A stretch of 41,701 bases of DNA from Leeuwenhoekiella sp. (GCA_011050015.1 DRGP01000235.1:1-41701), one strand, 5' to 3'; numbered from the stretch's first letter, positions 14,167 to 23,645 are shown. Notes: generated from the sequence alone by a model not told the origin. Numbers and translations are program-made.

Positions 14167-15546
14167 ATGCAGCAGTTACTAATAGTTGAAGACGATATTG
14201 CATTTTGTAAAATGCTCGAAACCTTCCTAAAAAAAAAGGGTTTTGTGCTTTTTACTGCTTTTTCTGGATCTGAGGCCTTTAAAAAAATGTCTGAGCATAA
14301 GCTAGATCTTATCATTACAGATGTACGCTTACCTGATCAGGATGGCCTTGCCATTTTACAAAAAGCCAAAAATGAGCTTACCAACACCCCGGTTATTTTA
14401 ATGACGGGTTATGCTGAGGTAAATATGGCTGTAACAGCAATGAAAGAAGGGGCTTTTGATTACATTTCAAAACCGGTACGTCCCGATGAGCTTCTTGCGC
14501 TTATCAATAAAGCCTTGAGCGAAAACAAAGCCCCCACCAAGGATGCGGTTTCTCAAGGTGCAGCAAAGGATAAAACGGAAGTTTCAAAGAACACAAAACC
14601 GCCTAAATCTAAATCTACCGGTTATGTAAAAGGAGTGAGTGATACCTCAAGTAAACTCAATCAATATATAGATCTTGTAGCCCCCACAAATATGTCTGTA
14701 CTTATTATAGGTGATAGTGGTACGGGAAAGGAATATGTCGCAAAAAATATTCACGATAAGAGTAAGCGTAAAGAACAACCCTTTATCGCCGTAGATTGCG
14801 GGGCCATTCCAAAGGAGATTGCGACAAGCGAATTTTTTGGTCATATTAAGGGTTCTTTTACAGGCGCCGTAAATGATAAAATAGGCCATTTTGAGGCCGC
14901 CAATGGAGGTACTATTTTTCTAGATGAAATAGGAAACCTAAGCTATGAACTCCAGGTACAGCTCTTGCGAGCCCTGCAGGAACGCAGAATAAAACCCGTG
15001 GGGAGCAATAATGAAATCAATGTGGATATTAGGGTGCTTGCAGCAACAAACGAAGATCTTGAGGAAGCAGTAAGGCAAGGGGATTTTAGAGAGGACTTAT
15101 ACCATAGGCTCAATGAATTTTCTATACAGGTGCCCCGCCTGGCCGATAGGCAAGATGATCTCATGCTTTTTGCGAATGTCTTTCTAGATAAAGCGAATAA
15201 TGAACTTGAGAAAAATATAACCGGTTTTGACGAAGCTTCCATAAACGCCATGCAGACGTATGACTGGCCGGGAAATTTACGCGAACTTCAAAATACCATA
15301 AAACGCGCTGTATTGCTCACGGATTTAGATAAGATTGATCTGGATGTATTGCCCCGTGAATTAATACTTGCCAAAGATCAACCTAATCGTAATGATTATG
15401 GGCTGTTTAAAAGTAAGAATGAGGAAGAGATGATTCTCAACGCACTCGAAAATTCCGGAGGAAACAAAAGCAAGGCCGCGCGATTACTCAATATAGACCG
15501 CAAAACCCTCTACAATAAGCTTAAACACTATGATATAGATCTTTGA
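14167..15546 (+). CDS. Sigma-54-dependent NtrC-family response regulator
   Basis: This 459-residue transcription activator has three domains. The receiver (about 1-120) has phosphoacceptor Asp52 in ITDVRLPD, Thr80 and Lys102. The AAA+ sigma-54 activation domain (about 150-385) has Walker A GDSGTGKE (182-189), GSFTGA (229-234, a variant of the sigma-54-contacting GAFTGA) and Walker B IFLDE (250-254). A C-terminal Fis-type HTH includes NKSKAARLLNIDRKTLYNKL. The chosen ATG at 14167 gives MQQLLIVEDD, a standard receiver start. The frame continues upstream to 14053 but would run through a terminator. Its 3' end overlaps the convergent hybrid histidine kinase gene by 26 bp, and that kinase is the obvious partner. 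Confidence 0.94.
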   Translation: MQQLLIVEDDIAFCKMLETFLKKKGFVLFTAFSGSEAFKKMSEHKLDLIITDVRLPDQDGLAILQKAKNELTNTPVILMTGYAEVNMAVTAMKEGAFDYISKPVRPDELLALINKALSENKAPTKDAVSQGAAKDKTEVSKNTKPPKSKSTGYVKGVSDTSSKLNQYIDLVAPTNMSVLIIGDSGTGKEYVAKNIHDKSKRKEQPFIAVDCGAIPKEIATSEFFGHIKGSFTGAVNDKIGHFEAANGGTIFLDEIGNLSYELQVQLLRALQERRIKPVGSNNEINVDIRVLAATNEDLEEAVRQGDFREDLYHRLNEFSIQVPRLADRQDDLMLFANVFLDKANNELEKNITGFDEASINAMQTYDWPGNLRELQNTIKRAVLLTDLDKIDLDVLPRELILAKDQPNRNDYGLFKSKNEEEMILNALENSGGNKSKAARLLNIDRKTLYNKLKHYDIDL

Positions 15547-17956
15547 TCTCTTCCTGGAGATTGATGAGCAGTTTATTGGTTTTTTGATTGACTACACGAC
15601 CCAGTGATTGCAGTACTACTTTTGAGGTGCAAGGCAGCTCTGGACTTTCTAGTTTTTCTAATATGGTGATGATCTCTACCGCATGCAACTGCCGAAACAT
15701 GGGTAGCATTTTGTGGGCTATTTTATTGATTTCATCACATTTTTTGCTTTCTAGCGCCGCGTTGAGATCATGAAGACTGTCTGTAGTGCTCTCTACAAAA
15801 ACATTCAGGATAGATTGCAGGGAATCAGGATCTTGATCTGCAAAAAGTTTAAGATCTTCAAGTGTATATCCTTTTTCTGGATCTACTTTTATAGTATTTT
15901 CTGAAGTGGTTCTATCTGTTTGCGGTTCACTTTCATTGTGGGTAATAAGTCTCAGTAATTTTTGCGGTAAATACGGTTTTTTTAAACTGCCCGAAAAACC
16001 AAGCTGCTTATAATCTGAAGGTTTTAAACTTCCATTACCAGATAATGCATAAATCATTACGTTACGGTATTCTGGTTTTTTCCGTAGGGCCTTGATGAGG
16101 TCTATACCGTCCATTTCTGGCATTTGAATATCCGTAAGGATCAAGTCATAGGTATTCTTCTCTATAAGTTGAAGAGCTTCTATACCATTGCTTGCCGTAT
16201 CATTATTTATGGAAAGATTGCCCACGATTTCCGTAGCAAGATTTAACTGGGACGGGTCATCATCAACGATCAAAACACGTTCTGGTGTTTTACCAGAGAC
16301 TACTGGTACAGCCTCTTCTTTTGTGTATCCTTTTACCTCTTTTACGGGTATGTGAACTAAAAAGGTACTTCCTTTTCCCTTTTCGCTAGATAGCGTAATG
16401 CTGCCATGTAAGAGGTCTACGAGTCTTTTTGTAATGGCCAGCCCCAGGCCAAAACCTCCATAGGTTTGCTCTATGCGTTCATCTTCTTGGGTAAACTCCT
16501 TAAAGATAATATCCTGTTTTTCTTTATTGATTCCGATACCGGTATCGGTGATTTCAAAAAAAAGCGATTTGTGCTCGTTTTTCTGTGTAATACCCGCACG
16601 GATATTTACGCAGCCATGATCTGTAAATTTATAAGCGTTACTTATAAGGTTTGAGACAATTTGCTTAATCCTAAAAGGGTCACTGGTATAATAACCGTCA
16701 AGGTCTTTAGCCAGTGCCATATTTATTTTCAATCCCTCCTTGATTCTTGTGGGCAGTCCTACAATAGCAATGTCTTCTACTAGGTTTTTGGCATTAAAGG
16801 TAACCTGTTCTATGTGCACACGACCCGCTTCTAACTTTGAGAAATCAAGCAGATCATTTACCAGGCGCAAGATATATTCAGAAGATTTTTCTACATGGTT
16901 AAGGTAATTTTCCTGTTTGCCGTTCAAATCTGTTTTCTGAAGCAAATCTGTAAAACCTATCACGGTATTTAGTGGTGAACGCATATCATGGGTTATGGTG
17001 GCCATGAGCTGCTCCCTGCTTTTTAAAAGAGACCGCGCCACTGTATTGCTTTTCTCCAGTTGTAAACTGTATTTCTGACTTTTGGATGCATCCCGAAATA
17101 CCATGATCACAAAACCGAGTGCCAGAAAAATACTCACTCCCCCTATGATTTTTAAGGTTTTTGAGACTTCACCTATTTTGGAACGCAATTCCCGCTCCCG
17201 GTCTTGGGCCGAGAGCGTTCCTTCCCGTTCTAGAGAAACAAGAAGATTGCGTATTTTTTGGCTGATATTACGGTCATTGGTAAAAAGGATATCTTCCCTT
17301 TTTATAATATTCATTTCCAGGCTCTTTTGTCGTCGTCCCAGTTTTGTAAGTGCTTCTTTTACGGATTCCGCCAAATTGGTCATGTTCTGATCGGCCTCAA
17401 TATTATCACGGCGGATATATTCCATATAATCCACAATGGCGCGTTTTACACGGGGGTTGACAGACTCTAGCTTGGGGTCGTTTGCATAATCTTCAAAATA
17501 AATATCCTTTTTCCCGAGTTCGTCAAGTGCTTCTGCGTAAAAATCACGGTTAAACTGCTCTTTGCGCAGATCGACCATGGCCTTCATATTTTCGGTTTTC
17601 TGTTTCAGGCCTATTTTTATGCTATCTAACTGGCTGGTCTGTGCAGAAGTGTCTGTGATTTTTGCGAGCGAGTCTATTTGTATAACAATGCTGTCTGTAT
17701 AGGCCTGATAACGTTTAAACTGGTCTGTATCTCCTGTAGCCATGGCAGAACGCCCCACGGTTTCTGCCTCATAGAGCAGGCTCAGGGCATTGCTGATGTA
17801 AGTGAGTTTACGGTTGGCAGATTCTTTTTCCCTGGCGGGATAAACAAATGCCTTTACCTGAGGATAGACCAGCCAAGCGGCAAAACCAACGAGCAGCGCC
17901 AGCAATAGGTAGCCAAAAATCACCTTAAAGGTTATGGATTGTTTAGTGTTCTTCAT
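15521..17956 (-). CDS. Hybrid sensor histidine kinase with receiver and HPt domains
   Basis: This 811-residue membrane kinase has TM1 at about 11-31, a ~235-residue helical periplasmic sensor region, and TM2 at about 270-287. HisKA has His323 in ITHDMRSPLN. HATPase_c has an N-box around Asn440, DTGIG (471-475) and GFGLGLA (501-507). The receiver (about 560-670) has Asp609 in LILTDIQMPEMDG. A C-terminal HPt-like domain (about 698-800) has likely His748 in KIAHKMLPMF. The architecture supports a His-Asp-His relay passing phosphate to a separate receiver, most simply the convergent NtrC-type regulator whose gene overlaps its 3' end by 26 bp. The sensor ligand is unknown. Confidence 0.93.
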   Translation of the reverse strand: MKNTKQSITFKVIFGYLLLALLVGFAAWLVYPQVKAFVYPAREKESANRKLTYISNALSLLYEAETVGRSAMATGDTDQFKRYQAYTDSIVIQIDSLAKITDTSAQTSQLDSIKIGLKQKTENMKAMVDLRKEQFNRDFYAEALDELGKKDIYFEDYANDPKLESVNPRVKRAIVDYMEYIRRDNIEADQNMTNLAESVKEALTKLGRRQKSLEMNIIKREDILFTNDRNISQKIRNLLVSLEREGTLSAQDRERELRSKIGEVSKTLKIIGGVSIFLALGFVIMVFRDASKSQKYSLQLEKSNTVARSLLKSREQLMATITHDMRSPLNTVIGFTDLLQKTDLNGKQENYLNHVEKSSEYILRLVNDLLDFSKLEAGRVHIEQVTFNAKNLVEDIAIVGLPTRIKEGLKINMALAKDLDGYYTSDPFRIKQIVSNLISNAYKFTDHGCVNIRAGITQKNEHKSLFFEITDTGIGINKEKQDIIFKEFTQEDERIEQTYGGFGLGLAITKRLVDLLHGSITLSSEKGKGSTFLVHIPVKEVKGYTKEEAVPVVSGKTPERVLIVDDDPSQLNLATEIVGNLSINNDTASNGIEALQLIEKNTYDLILTDIQMPEMDGIDLIKALRKKPEYRNVMIYALSGNGSLKPSDYKQLGFSGSLKKPYLPQKLLRLITHNESEPQTDRTTSENTIKVDPEKGYTLEDLKLFADQDPDSLQSILNVFVESTTDSLHDLNAALESKKCDEINKIAHKMLPMFRQLHAVEIITILEKLESPELPCTSKVVLQSLGRVVNQKTNKLLINLQEEIKDLYHSV

Positions 17957-18103
17957 AAAAAATCATTCCTTCTAGAACCCCTTGTTTTTTGATAATCAAA
18001 GGATTGTTTGATAGCTAACGTAAAAATAGCAGACAGCTTATTAAAAGTGACTAAAAATTCGACAAAAACAGTAAATATTTGACTATTTTCGCTATTAAAT
18101 CTC
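17957..18103. other. Divergent upstream region of the kinase and the TonB receptor
   Basis: This AT-rich 147-bp stretch precedes the TPP riboswitch and must carry promoters for both flanking transcripts. TTTG occurs on the minus strand near 17990, and TATTTTCG on the plus strand near 18084 is a weak -7-like box. No confident pair of elements was found. Confidence 0.4.
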
Positions 18104-18205
18104 AAAGGGGTGCTTAAACTTCTTGTTTTTTAAGTTTAAAAACAAGAAAGCGAGCTGAGATCATACCCAATGAACCTGGGCGGATAATGCCGCCAAGGGA
18201 ATGCC
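18104..18205 (+). promoter_or_regulatory. TPP riboswitch (THI element)
   Basis: The conserved thi-box core is present in order: GGGGTGC at 18107-18113, CTGAGA at 18155-18160, ATACCC, TGAACCTG, then GGATAATGCCGCC and AAGGGA near the 3' end. Between GGGGTGC and CTGAGA lies an AT-rich extended P3 arm, in which TTCTTGTTTTT pairs with AAAAACAAGAA. It ends about 65 bp before the ATG of the TonB-dependent receptor. TPP should switch this receptor off, which identifies it as a thiamine-related transporter. Whether control is by termination or translation is not clear from the leader. Confidence 0.93.
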
Positions 18206-18267
18206 ACCAACTTTTTAAGTTTATGGGGCAGACATTGCAATATATAATTTAATAGTAACACAGAATA

Positions 18268-20514
18268 ATGGCCCCTTTTATTCGTAAAAATCTTTTACGG
18301 ATGAAAACACTTTTATTCGCTTGTGGTGCTGCACTTTTAACGTATAGTGCGCGCGCCCAGCAGGTCACAGACACGACCAAAACCGAAAAACTGGACGAAG
18401 TGCTCGTTAAAGCAGTGCGCGTAGATGCAGACTCGCCCATCACCTTCAGTAATCTCTCAAAAGAGGAAATCAACGAGCGTAACCTGGGGCAGGATCTGCC
18501 TATTTTACTCAATTACTTACCTAGTGTGGTAACCACTTCAGATGCGGGAGCAGGGGTGGGCTATACGGGTTTTCGCGTTCGTGGAACAGGAAATCAGGGA
18601 ATTAATGTGACCATCAACGGCATCCCTTACAACGACACGGAAAGTTTGGGAAGTTTTTTTGTGAATCTTCAGGACTTTAGCAGCTCGGTGCAAAGCTTAC
18701 AATTGCAGCGAGGTGTAGGTACTTCGTCTAATGGAGCAGGGGCTTTTGGCGCCAGCCTTAACATCCTTACTGAAGCTCTGGGTGACAAAGCCTATGCAGG
18801 GGTCAGTGCTTCAGGTGGTTCTTTTAATACGCGCAGGGCCAATGTTAAATTTGGAACCGGACTTATCAATGATCATTACAGTTTCTCCGGTAGGCTTTCC
18901 ACTATAAAGTCTGACGGTTATGTAGATCGCGCCAGTTCAGATTTAAAATCCTATTATTTACAAGGAGGTTATCGGGACGAAAATACATTAATTAAAATCA
19001 TAGGTTTTGGTGGTGCTGAGGTAACCTATCAATCCTGGAATGGTATAGATGCAGAAACCTTAGCGACAGACAGAACGTTTAACCCCATAGGTTTTCAATA
19101 TGATGACGCTGGCAATCTTAAAGGTTTTTATGACAATCAGGTAGATGATTATAAGCAAGATCATTTACAAATACTTTGGAATCAGAGATACGATGGTGGC
19201 TGGTCTACTAACTTAAGCTTAAACTATACCATAGGTCGTGGGTTTTTTGAAGAATATGTTGACTCCTGGTATTATGCAAATGTAAATTTCTCTAATGATG
19301 CCACATTTGATTTTCTGGGCTGGGAGCCTTATGAGGTAAATGGAAACTTACAAACAGATACTGATCTTATAAGACGTCGCTGGTTAGATAACCGCTATTA
19401 TGTGGCAAATCTAACTACCAATTACAAAACTGAAAATCTGGATTTTGATGCAGGTCTTTTTGGTAGTATTTATACTGGGGACCATTTTGGAGAAATTACC
19501 TGGGCACGTTATTTTTCGCAAACTGAAGAAGAAGGATATCGTTATTATTCTGGTACTGCCGATAAAAATGAATTTACCGCTTTTGCGAAAGCTACCTGGA
19601 GGGTTGATGATACCTGGAGTGTTTTTGGAGATTTGCAACAGCGTTTTATTACTTATGAAACAGATGGTCTTAGCGATAATACAATCCCTTTTCTAATCGA
19701 TAAAAACTATTCTTTTTTCAACCCTAAGGCAGGGGTGACCGTTACTTTAGACGCGTCCAGTAATGTTTACGCTTCGTATGCCAGAGCCAACCGCGAGCCT
19801 AACCGAACCGATTTTGAAAATGGAGATCCCGTGCCTGAAACGCTAAATGATTTCGAATTGGGCTATCGTTTTACAAAAGAAAGAACCCGTATATATGCGA
19901 ATTTATATTATATGGATTATCGCGATCAGTTGGTATTAACCGGTGCGATTGACGATGTAGGGGCAGCCATACGTCAAAATAGCGGTTCCAGTTACCGGCT
20001 GGGGCTTGAAGTAGAGGCGGGTTTTCAGTTAGGAAATCAATTTACAATATCACCTAATATAACCTTGAGTACTAATAAAAACAGGGACTTTTTCTTCCAA
20101 AGAGATGGAGTTCTGCAAAACTTAGGGAATACGAATATTTCATTTTCTCCAAATGTAGTTGCTGGTAACCGCTTTGACTTTTATCCGGTTGAGAATCTAA
20201 GATTATCACTGCTGTCTAAATATGTGGGAGAACAATATCTGGGGAATATAGATGCGGAAAGCTCAAAGCTAGATGCTTATTTCATAAATGATTTTAATGC
20301 TCAGTACGATTTAAAGGGCATCGGCTTTGCAAAATCAATCACGCTTACGGCTTTGGTAAATAATATTTTTAGTGAAGAATATGTATCTAACGGTTATTTC
20401 TTTACCTACGATGACGATTCCATAAACCCGGGTACCGTGACTACGGTTGAAGGTGCAGGCTATTATCCGCAGGCAAAAATCAATTTTCTTGTAGGTGCGA
20501 CTATTTTATTTTAA
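18268..20514 (+). CDS. TonB-dependent outer-membrane receptor, TPP-regulated (putative thiamine receptor)
   Basis: This 748-residue outer-membrane receptor has a signal peptide (MKTLLFACGAALLTYSARAQ) and a possible TonB box DEVLVKAVR. The plug domain contains VGYTGFRVRGTGNQGINVTINGIPYNDTES and LQLQRGVGTSSNGAGAFGASLNI. A 22-stranded barrel follows, ending in INFLVGATILF with a C-terminal Phe. The start is either ATG 18268 or ATG 18301; the later one gives a more conventional signal peptide. No SusD partner follows, so it is not a Sus-type polysaccharide system. The upstream TPP riboswitch is the strongest functional clue and suggests uptake of thiamine or a precursor, as known for TPP-regulated receptors in Bacteroidota. 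Confidence 0.92.
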   Translation: MAPFIRKNLLRMKTLLFACGAALLTYSARAQQVTDTTKTEKLDEVLVKAVRVDADSPITFSNLSKEEINERNLGQDLPILLNYLPSVVTTSDAGAGVGYTGFRVRGTGNQGINVTINGIPYNDTESLGSFFVNLQDFSSSVQSLQLQRGVGTSSNGAGAFGASLNILTEALGDKAYAGVSASGGSFNTRRANVKFGTGLINDHYSFSGRLSTIKSDGYVDRASSDLKSYYLQGGYRDENTLIKIIGFGGAEVTYQSWNGIDAETLATDRTFNPIGFQYDDAGNLKGFYDNQVDDYKQDHLQILWNQRYDGGWSTNLSLNYTIGRGFFEEYVDSWYYANVNFSNDATFDFLGWEPYEVNGNLQTDTDLIRRRWLDNRYYVANLTTNYKTENLDFDAGLFGSIYTGDHFGEITWARYFSQTEEEGYRYYSGTADKNEFTAFAKATWRVDDTWSVFGDLQQRFITYETDGLSDNTIPFLIDKNYSFFNPKAGVTVTLDASSNVYASYARANREPNRTDFENGDPVPETLNDFELGYRFTKERTRIYANLYYMDYRDQLVLTGAIDDVGAAIRQNSGSSYRLGLEVEAGFQLGNQFTISPNITLSTNKNRDFFFQRDGVLQNLGNTNISFSPNVVAGNRFDFYPVENLRLSLLSKYVGEQYLGNIDAESSKLDAYFINDFNAQYDLKGIGFAKSITLTALVNNIFSEEYVSNGYFFTYDDDSINPGTVTTVEGAGYYPQAKINFLVGATILF

Positions 20515-20539
20515 CTAACAAAAATACCCGCAAGAAAAA

Positions 20540-20580
20540 AAACCGGTACAGTTTAAGACTGTACCGGTTTCCTTTTTTTT
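20540..20580. terminator. Bidirectional rho-independent terminator
   Basis: AAACCGGTACAGT (20540-20552) and ACTGTACCGGTTT (20558-20570) form a perfect 13-bp stem with a TTAAG loop. A T-run follows on the plus strand and an A-run precedes it, so it can end both the TonB receptor and the convergent mscS transcript. Confidence 0.93.
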
Positions 20581-20598
20581 AAATAATTTAAGCAGTGC

Positions 20599-21450
20599 TT
20601 ATGAAGCCGATACTGTTTCTTCTTTATAGAAATGTACATCGCGCTGTGGGAATGGAATTACGATACCCTGCGCTTCAAGCCTTTTTTTACCTTCTTCAAG
20701 AATAAACCAACGCAGTGCCCAGAAATTGTCATTGGTAGCCCAGTATCTCAGTGAAAGATTTACAGAGCTATCGGCCAGTTCTGCCAGTACAATCATAGGT
20801 TCTGGATGGGGATCGTGCAATACGGTATCCTGCTCATTAACCAGTTCCAATAGAATTTCTTTGGCCAGTTTTATATTACAATCGTAAGAAATACCCCAGG
20901 TCATCGCTTCGCGTCGTATTCCTTCAGCACTGTAATTGATGATATTATCATTAGACAGTTTTCCATTAGGAATAACAGCTAGTTGGTTGCCAAAAGTGGT
21001 CATTCTGGTATTAAAAATAGATATTTCCTTAACGGTACCATCAATACCCTGAGCAGAGATAAAATCACCTACTTTAAAAGGTTTTAACAGAAGGATGAGC
21101 ACACCACCAGCAAAATTCGCCAGCGAACCCTGTAAGGCCAGGCCTATGGCAAGTCCTGCAGCACCTATGATAGCAACCAGTGAAGTAGTGGCTACACCCA
21201 GCTGGGTGATTACAAGAACAAATAGTATAATTTTTAAAGACCAGTTGATCAGGTCTGCAATAAATTTTTCTAACGTAACATCATATTCCTTCTTTTTGAA
21301 AAACTTTTTTACAAGCCGATTAATGAGTTTTATTAGCCAGAAGCCAATAAGTATCATTAAGATGGCGGCTATTAAATTCGGCAAAAAGTCGATTACTTTT
21401 TCAATGGCCTGATTGGCAAATTTTTCGTAATCTTCTGGAATTATGGTCAT
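20599..21450 (-). CDS. Small-conductance mechanosensitive channel (MscS family)
   Basis: This 283-residue inner-membrane channel is similar in length to E. coli MscS (286). Three helices are visible: IAAILMILIGFWLIKLI, IILFVLVITQLGV, and the pore-lining AAGLAIGLALQGSLANFAGG. KPFKVGDFI and the beta domain AVIPNGKLSNDNIINYS follow, and then the C-terminal alpha/beta domain. It should open under hypo-osmotic stress to release solutes. It is monocistronic by appearance, with a near-perfect promoter 18 bp upstream and a shared terminator downstream. Confidence 0.94.
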   Translation of the reverse strand: MTIIPEDYEKFANQAIEKVIDFLPNLIAAILMILIGFWLIKLINRLVKKFFKKKEYDVTLEKFIADLINWSLKIILFVLVITQLGVATTSLVAIIGAAGLAIGLALQGSLANFAGGVLILLLKPFKVGDFISAQGIDGTVKEISIFNTRMTTFGNQLAVIPNGKLSNDNIINYSAEGIRREAMTWGISYDCNIKLAKEILLELVNEQDTVLHDPHPEPMIVLAELADSSVNLSLRYWATNDNFWALRWFILEEGKKRLEAQGIVIPFPQRDVHFYKEETVSAS

Positions 21451-21467
21451 ATTAAATGTCTTTTTTG

Positions 21468-21498
21468 CAAATTTAGGGTTATTGCACTAACCTTCAAA
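21468..21498 (-). promoter_or_regulatory. Bacteroidota sigma-A promoter of the mscS gene
   Basis: On the minus strand this is TTTG (21498-21495), a 19-bp spacer, then TAAATTTG (21475-21468). It matches TTTG-N19-TAnnTTTG exactly, with the -7 box 18 bp before the ATG. Confidence 0.72.
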
Positions 21499-21518
21499 TC
21501 TTAAACGTTAATTAAAGC

Positions 21519-23645
21519 TCAATTCTCGAGTAGCGGTAGGGCTTCTTTTACAGTTTGGACTGGTAATTTACAGGCGCGGTTCGTGCAAATATAGATCCAA
21601 GTTTGCTTCTCGTCCCACCGGCCTTCAAAAAGGTCTAGATAGTCTTCATTTTTATCAGTTGCCGCGATAACCGCATTTGGAATATAATAATTCTGAAGTG
21701 CTTTAAGGTGCTCTTTTGCTTGTTTACCGGTTATGACGATTTCATAAAAAGGATCGGTAAAATTGAGCATGAGGTCTAACCAATTGCTGTAGCCACCGGG
21801 ATAGGAGTTTATTTCAGTAGTTACATTGAGCAGCATCTGGCCAGCTTTTTCAATATAATCTTCATTAAAAGCGATATGGCCCAGTTTGTACAGGTTTTTC
21901 GCCATAATAGAATTAGATGCGGGAATCACATTGTCTTGGTATTCCACATTCCTCATGATCAGTTCTGGATCTTCATCTGAAGTGAAATAGAGCATGCTAT
22001 TTTCGGCATTTGTAAAGTGTTTTAGGGTATAATCAGTCAATTTTTGGGCATGATCAAGCCATTTTTTATCTGTGGTGACTTCATAAAGCGCGATAAAACC
22101 TTCTATAACCGAGGCATAATCTTCCAGATAGGCATTAATGGTGCTTTTGCCTTTTTTATAATTACGGTATAGGCTTCCATCCTGTTTAAGTTGCTTATCT
22201 ACAATAAAGTTTGCATTGGCGAGGGCAAGCTCTAGAAATTCAGGCTCGTCAAAACTTTTGTAGGCATCTGTGAGTCCACTTATGGTGAGCCCGTTCCACC
22301 CGGTGAGAATTTTATCATCCAGGCGTGGCACGTTCCTTTTTTCGCGAACGTCTAATAATTTATCTTTCCAGGCAGCTTTCTTTTCCGCGAAAGCGGTAGC
22401 ATCTAAGCCGTGCTCTTTGATAAAAGCTGCATCTTCATCCTGGCGTATCAGCACGTAGTTATTGTGTTCCCACAAGCCATAGTCGTTTACATTATAATAC
22501 TGAGAAAAAAGTTCATACGTATTGCCCAAAAGTTCCTTCAGTTCTTTTTTGTTCCAAATATAATACGCGCCTTCTTCCAGCTCGTTCTGATCGTTCCTAC
22601 TATCTGCGTCAACTGCGGAATAAAAACCGCCACTTTTATCGAGCATTTCCCGTTTTAAAAATGCAACAATGCCATACACCGTTTCTTTATATAGCGGTTC
22701 TGGACGGGTGAGATACGCATTACTGTATAGACCTAGCAACTGGGCATTGTCGTAGAGCATTTTTTCAAAATGGGGAATATGCCACTTCATATCTGTGCTG
22801 TAACGCGAAAAACCACCACCTATCTGGTCATACACCCCACCAAAGGCCATTTGTTGTAACGTGGTGTGCACAAAATCAGCCAGTTCTTTATCTTCTTCCT
22901 GATGTGCGTAGCGCAATAGAAATGCGTAATTATTTGGCATCATAAATTTTGGGGCACGGCGCATGCCACCCTGTAAGGTATCAAAACTTTTTGACCAGGT
23001 CTCGATGCTTGAAGTAAGCATACTTTTGTCAAAATCCAGCGGACCTTTTTGCGGTTCTATGACGCCCATACCTTTGAGACCCTGTTCTAGTTTATCGGCA
23101 TATTCTACCAGTTTTTCGGGGTTTTCAGCATATATTTTGGCGATTTGCTCCAGCGCATCCACCCAGTTTTCCTTCGGGAAATAAGTGCCGCCCCACACCG
23201 GTCTGCCATCTGGAAGGGTGATGACATTAAGTGGCCAGCCGCCCTGTCCCGTCATGAGCTGTACGGCGTTCATATAAATGTTATCTACATCGGGGCGTTC
23301 TTCACGATCTACCTTTATAGTTACATAATTTGTGTTCATCACCGCTGCGACGGTAGTATCTTCAAAGCTTTCATGTTCCATAACGTGGCACCAGTGGCAA
23401 GAGCTATACCCTATGCTTACGATCATCAGTTTATGTTCTTCCTTGGCCATTTGCTTTGCGGTATCTCCCCAGGCTTGCCAGTTTACCGGATTATGGGCAT
23501 GCTGTAGCAGGTAAGGGCTCGTCTCATTGATAAGGGAATTGGTGTGCTTATACTTCACGGTGGTGTCTTTTTTGGTTTGACAAGATAGGGGCAGCATGCT
23601 CAGCAACAGGAGCAGAATAAGATAAAAATGAGGTTTATGGTGCAT
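21519..23645 (-). CDS. DUF255 thioredoxin-like lipoprotein (YyaL/SSP411 family)
   Basis: This 708-residue protein has a lipoprotein signal ending in MLPLSC with lipidated Cys22. The thioredoxin-like DUF255 domain follows: [17 protein letters not shown], then [20 protein letters not shown] with CxxC at Cys83/Cys86, then [11 protein letters not shown] long alpha/alpha-barrel glycosidase-like region (about 200-690) contains [34 protein letters not shown] and [11 protein letters not shown]. Most family members are cytoplasmic and lack a signal peptide. Here membrane anchoring on the periplasmic side is indicated, with periplasmic redox work plausible but unproven. The family function is not established. 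Confidence 0.9.
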   Translation of the reverse strand: MHHKPHFYLILLLLLSMLPLSCQTKKDTTVKYKHTNSLINETSPYLLQHAHNPVNWQAWGDTAKQMAKEEHKLMIVSIGYSSCHWCHVMEHESFEDTTVAAVMNTNYVTIKVDREERPDVDNIYMNAVQLMTGQGGWPLNVITLPDGRPVWGGTYFPKENWVDALEQIAKIYAENPEKLVEYADKLEQGLKGMGVIEPQKGPLDFDKSMLTSSIETWSKSFDTLQGGMRRAPKFMMPNNYAFLLRYAHQEEDKELADFVHTTLQQMAFGGVYDQIGGGFSRYSTDMKWHIPHFEKMLYDNAQLLGLYSNAYLTRPEPLYKETVYGIVAFLKREMLDKSGGFYSAVDADSRNDQNELEEGAYYIWNKKELKELLGNTYELFSQYYNVNDYGLWEHNNYVLIRQDEDAAFIKEHGLDATAFAEKKAAWKDKLLDVREKRNVPRLDDKILTGWNGLTISGLTDAYKSFDEPEFLELALANANFIVDKQLKQDGSLYRNYKKGKSTINAYLEDYASVIEGFIALYEVTTDKKWLDHAQKLTDYTLKHFTNAENSMLYFTSDEDPELIMRNVEYQDNVIPASNSIMAKNLYKLGHIAFNEDYIEKAGQMLLNVTTEINSYPGGYSNWLDLMLNFTDPFYEIVITGKQAKEHLKALQNYYIPNAVIAATDKNEDYLDLFEGRWDEKQTWIYICTNRACKLPVQTVKEALPLLEN

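Noticed and set aside
18120-18151. TTCTTGTTTTT/AAAAACAAGAA hairpin as a terminator
   Set aside because: It is embedded between the conserved GGGGTGC and CTGAGA parts of the TPP riboswitch and is best read as its P3 arm.
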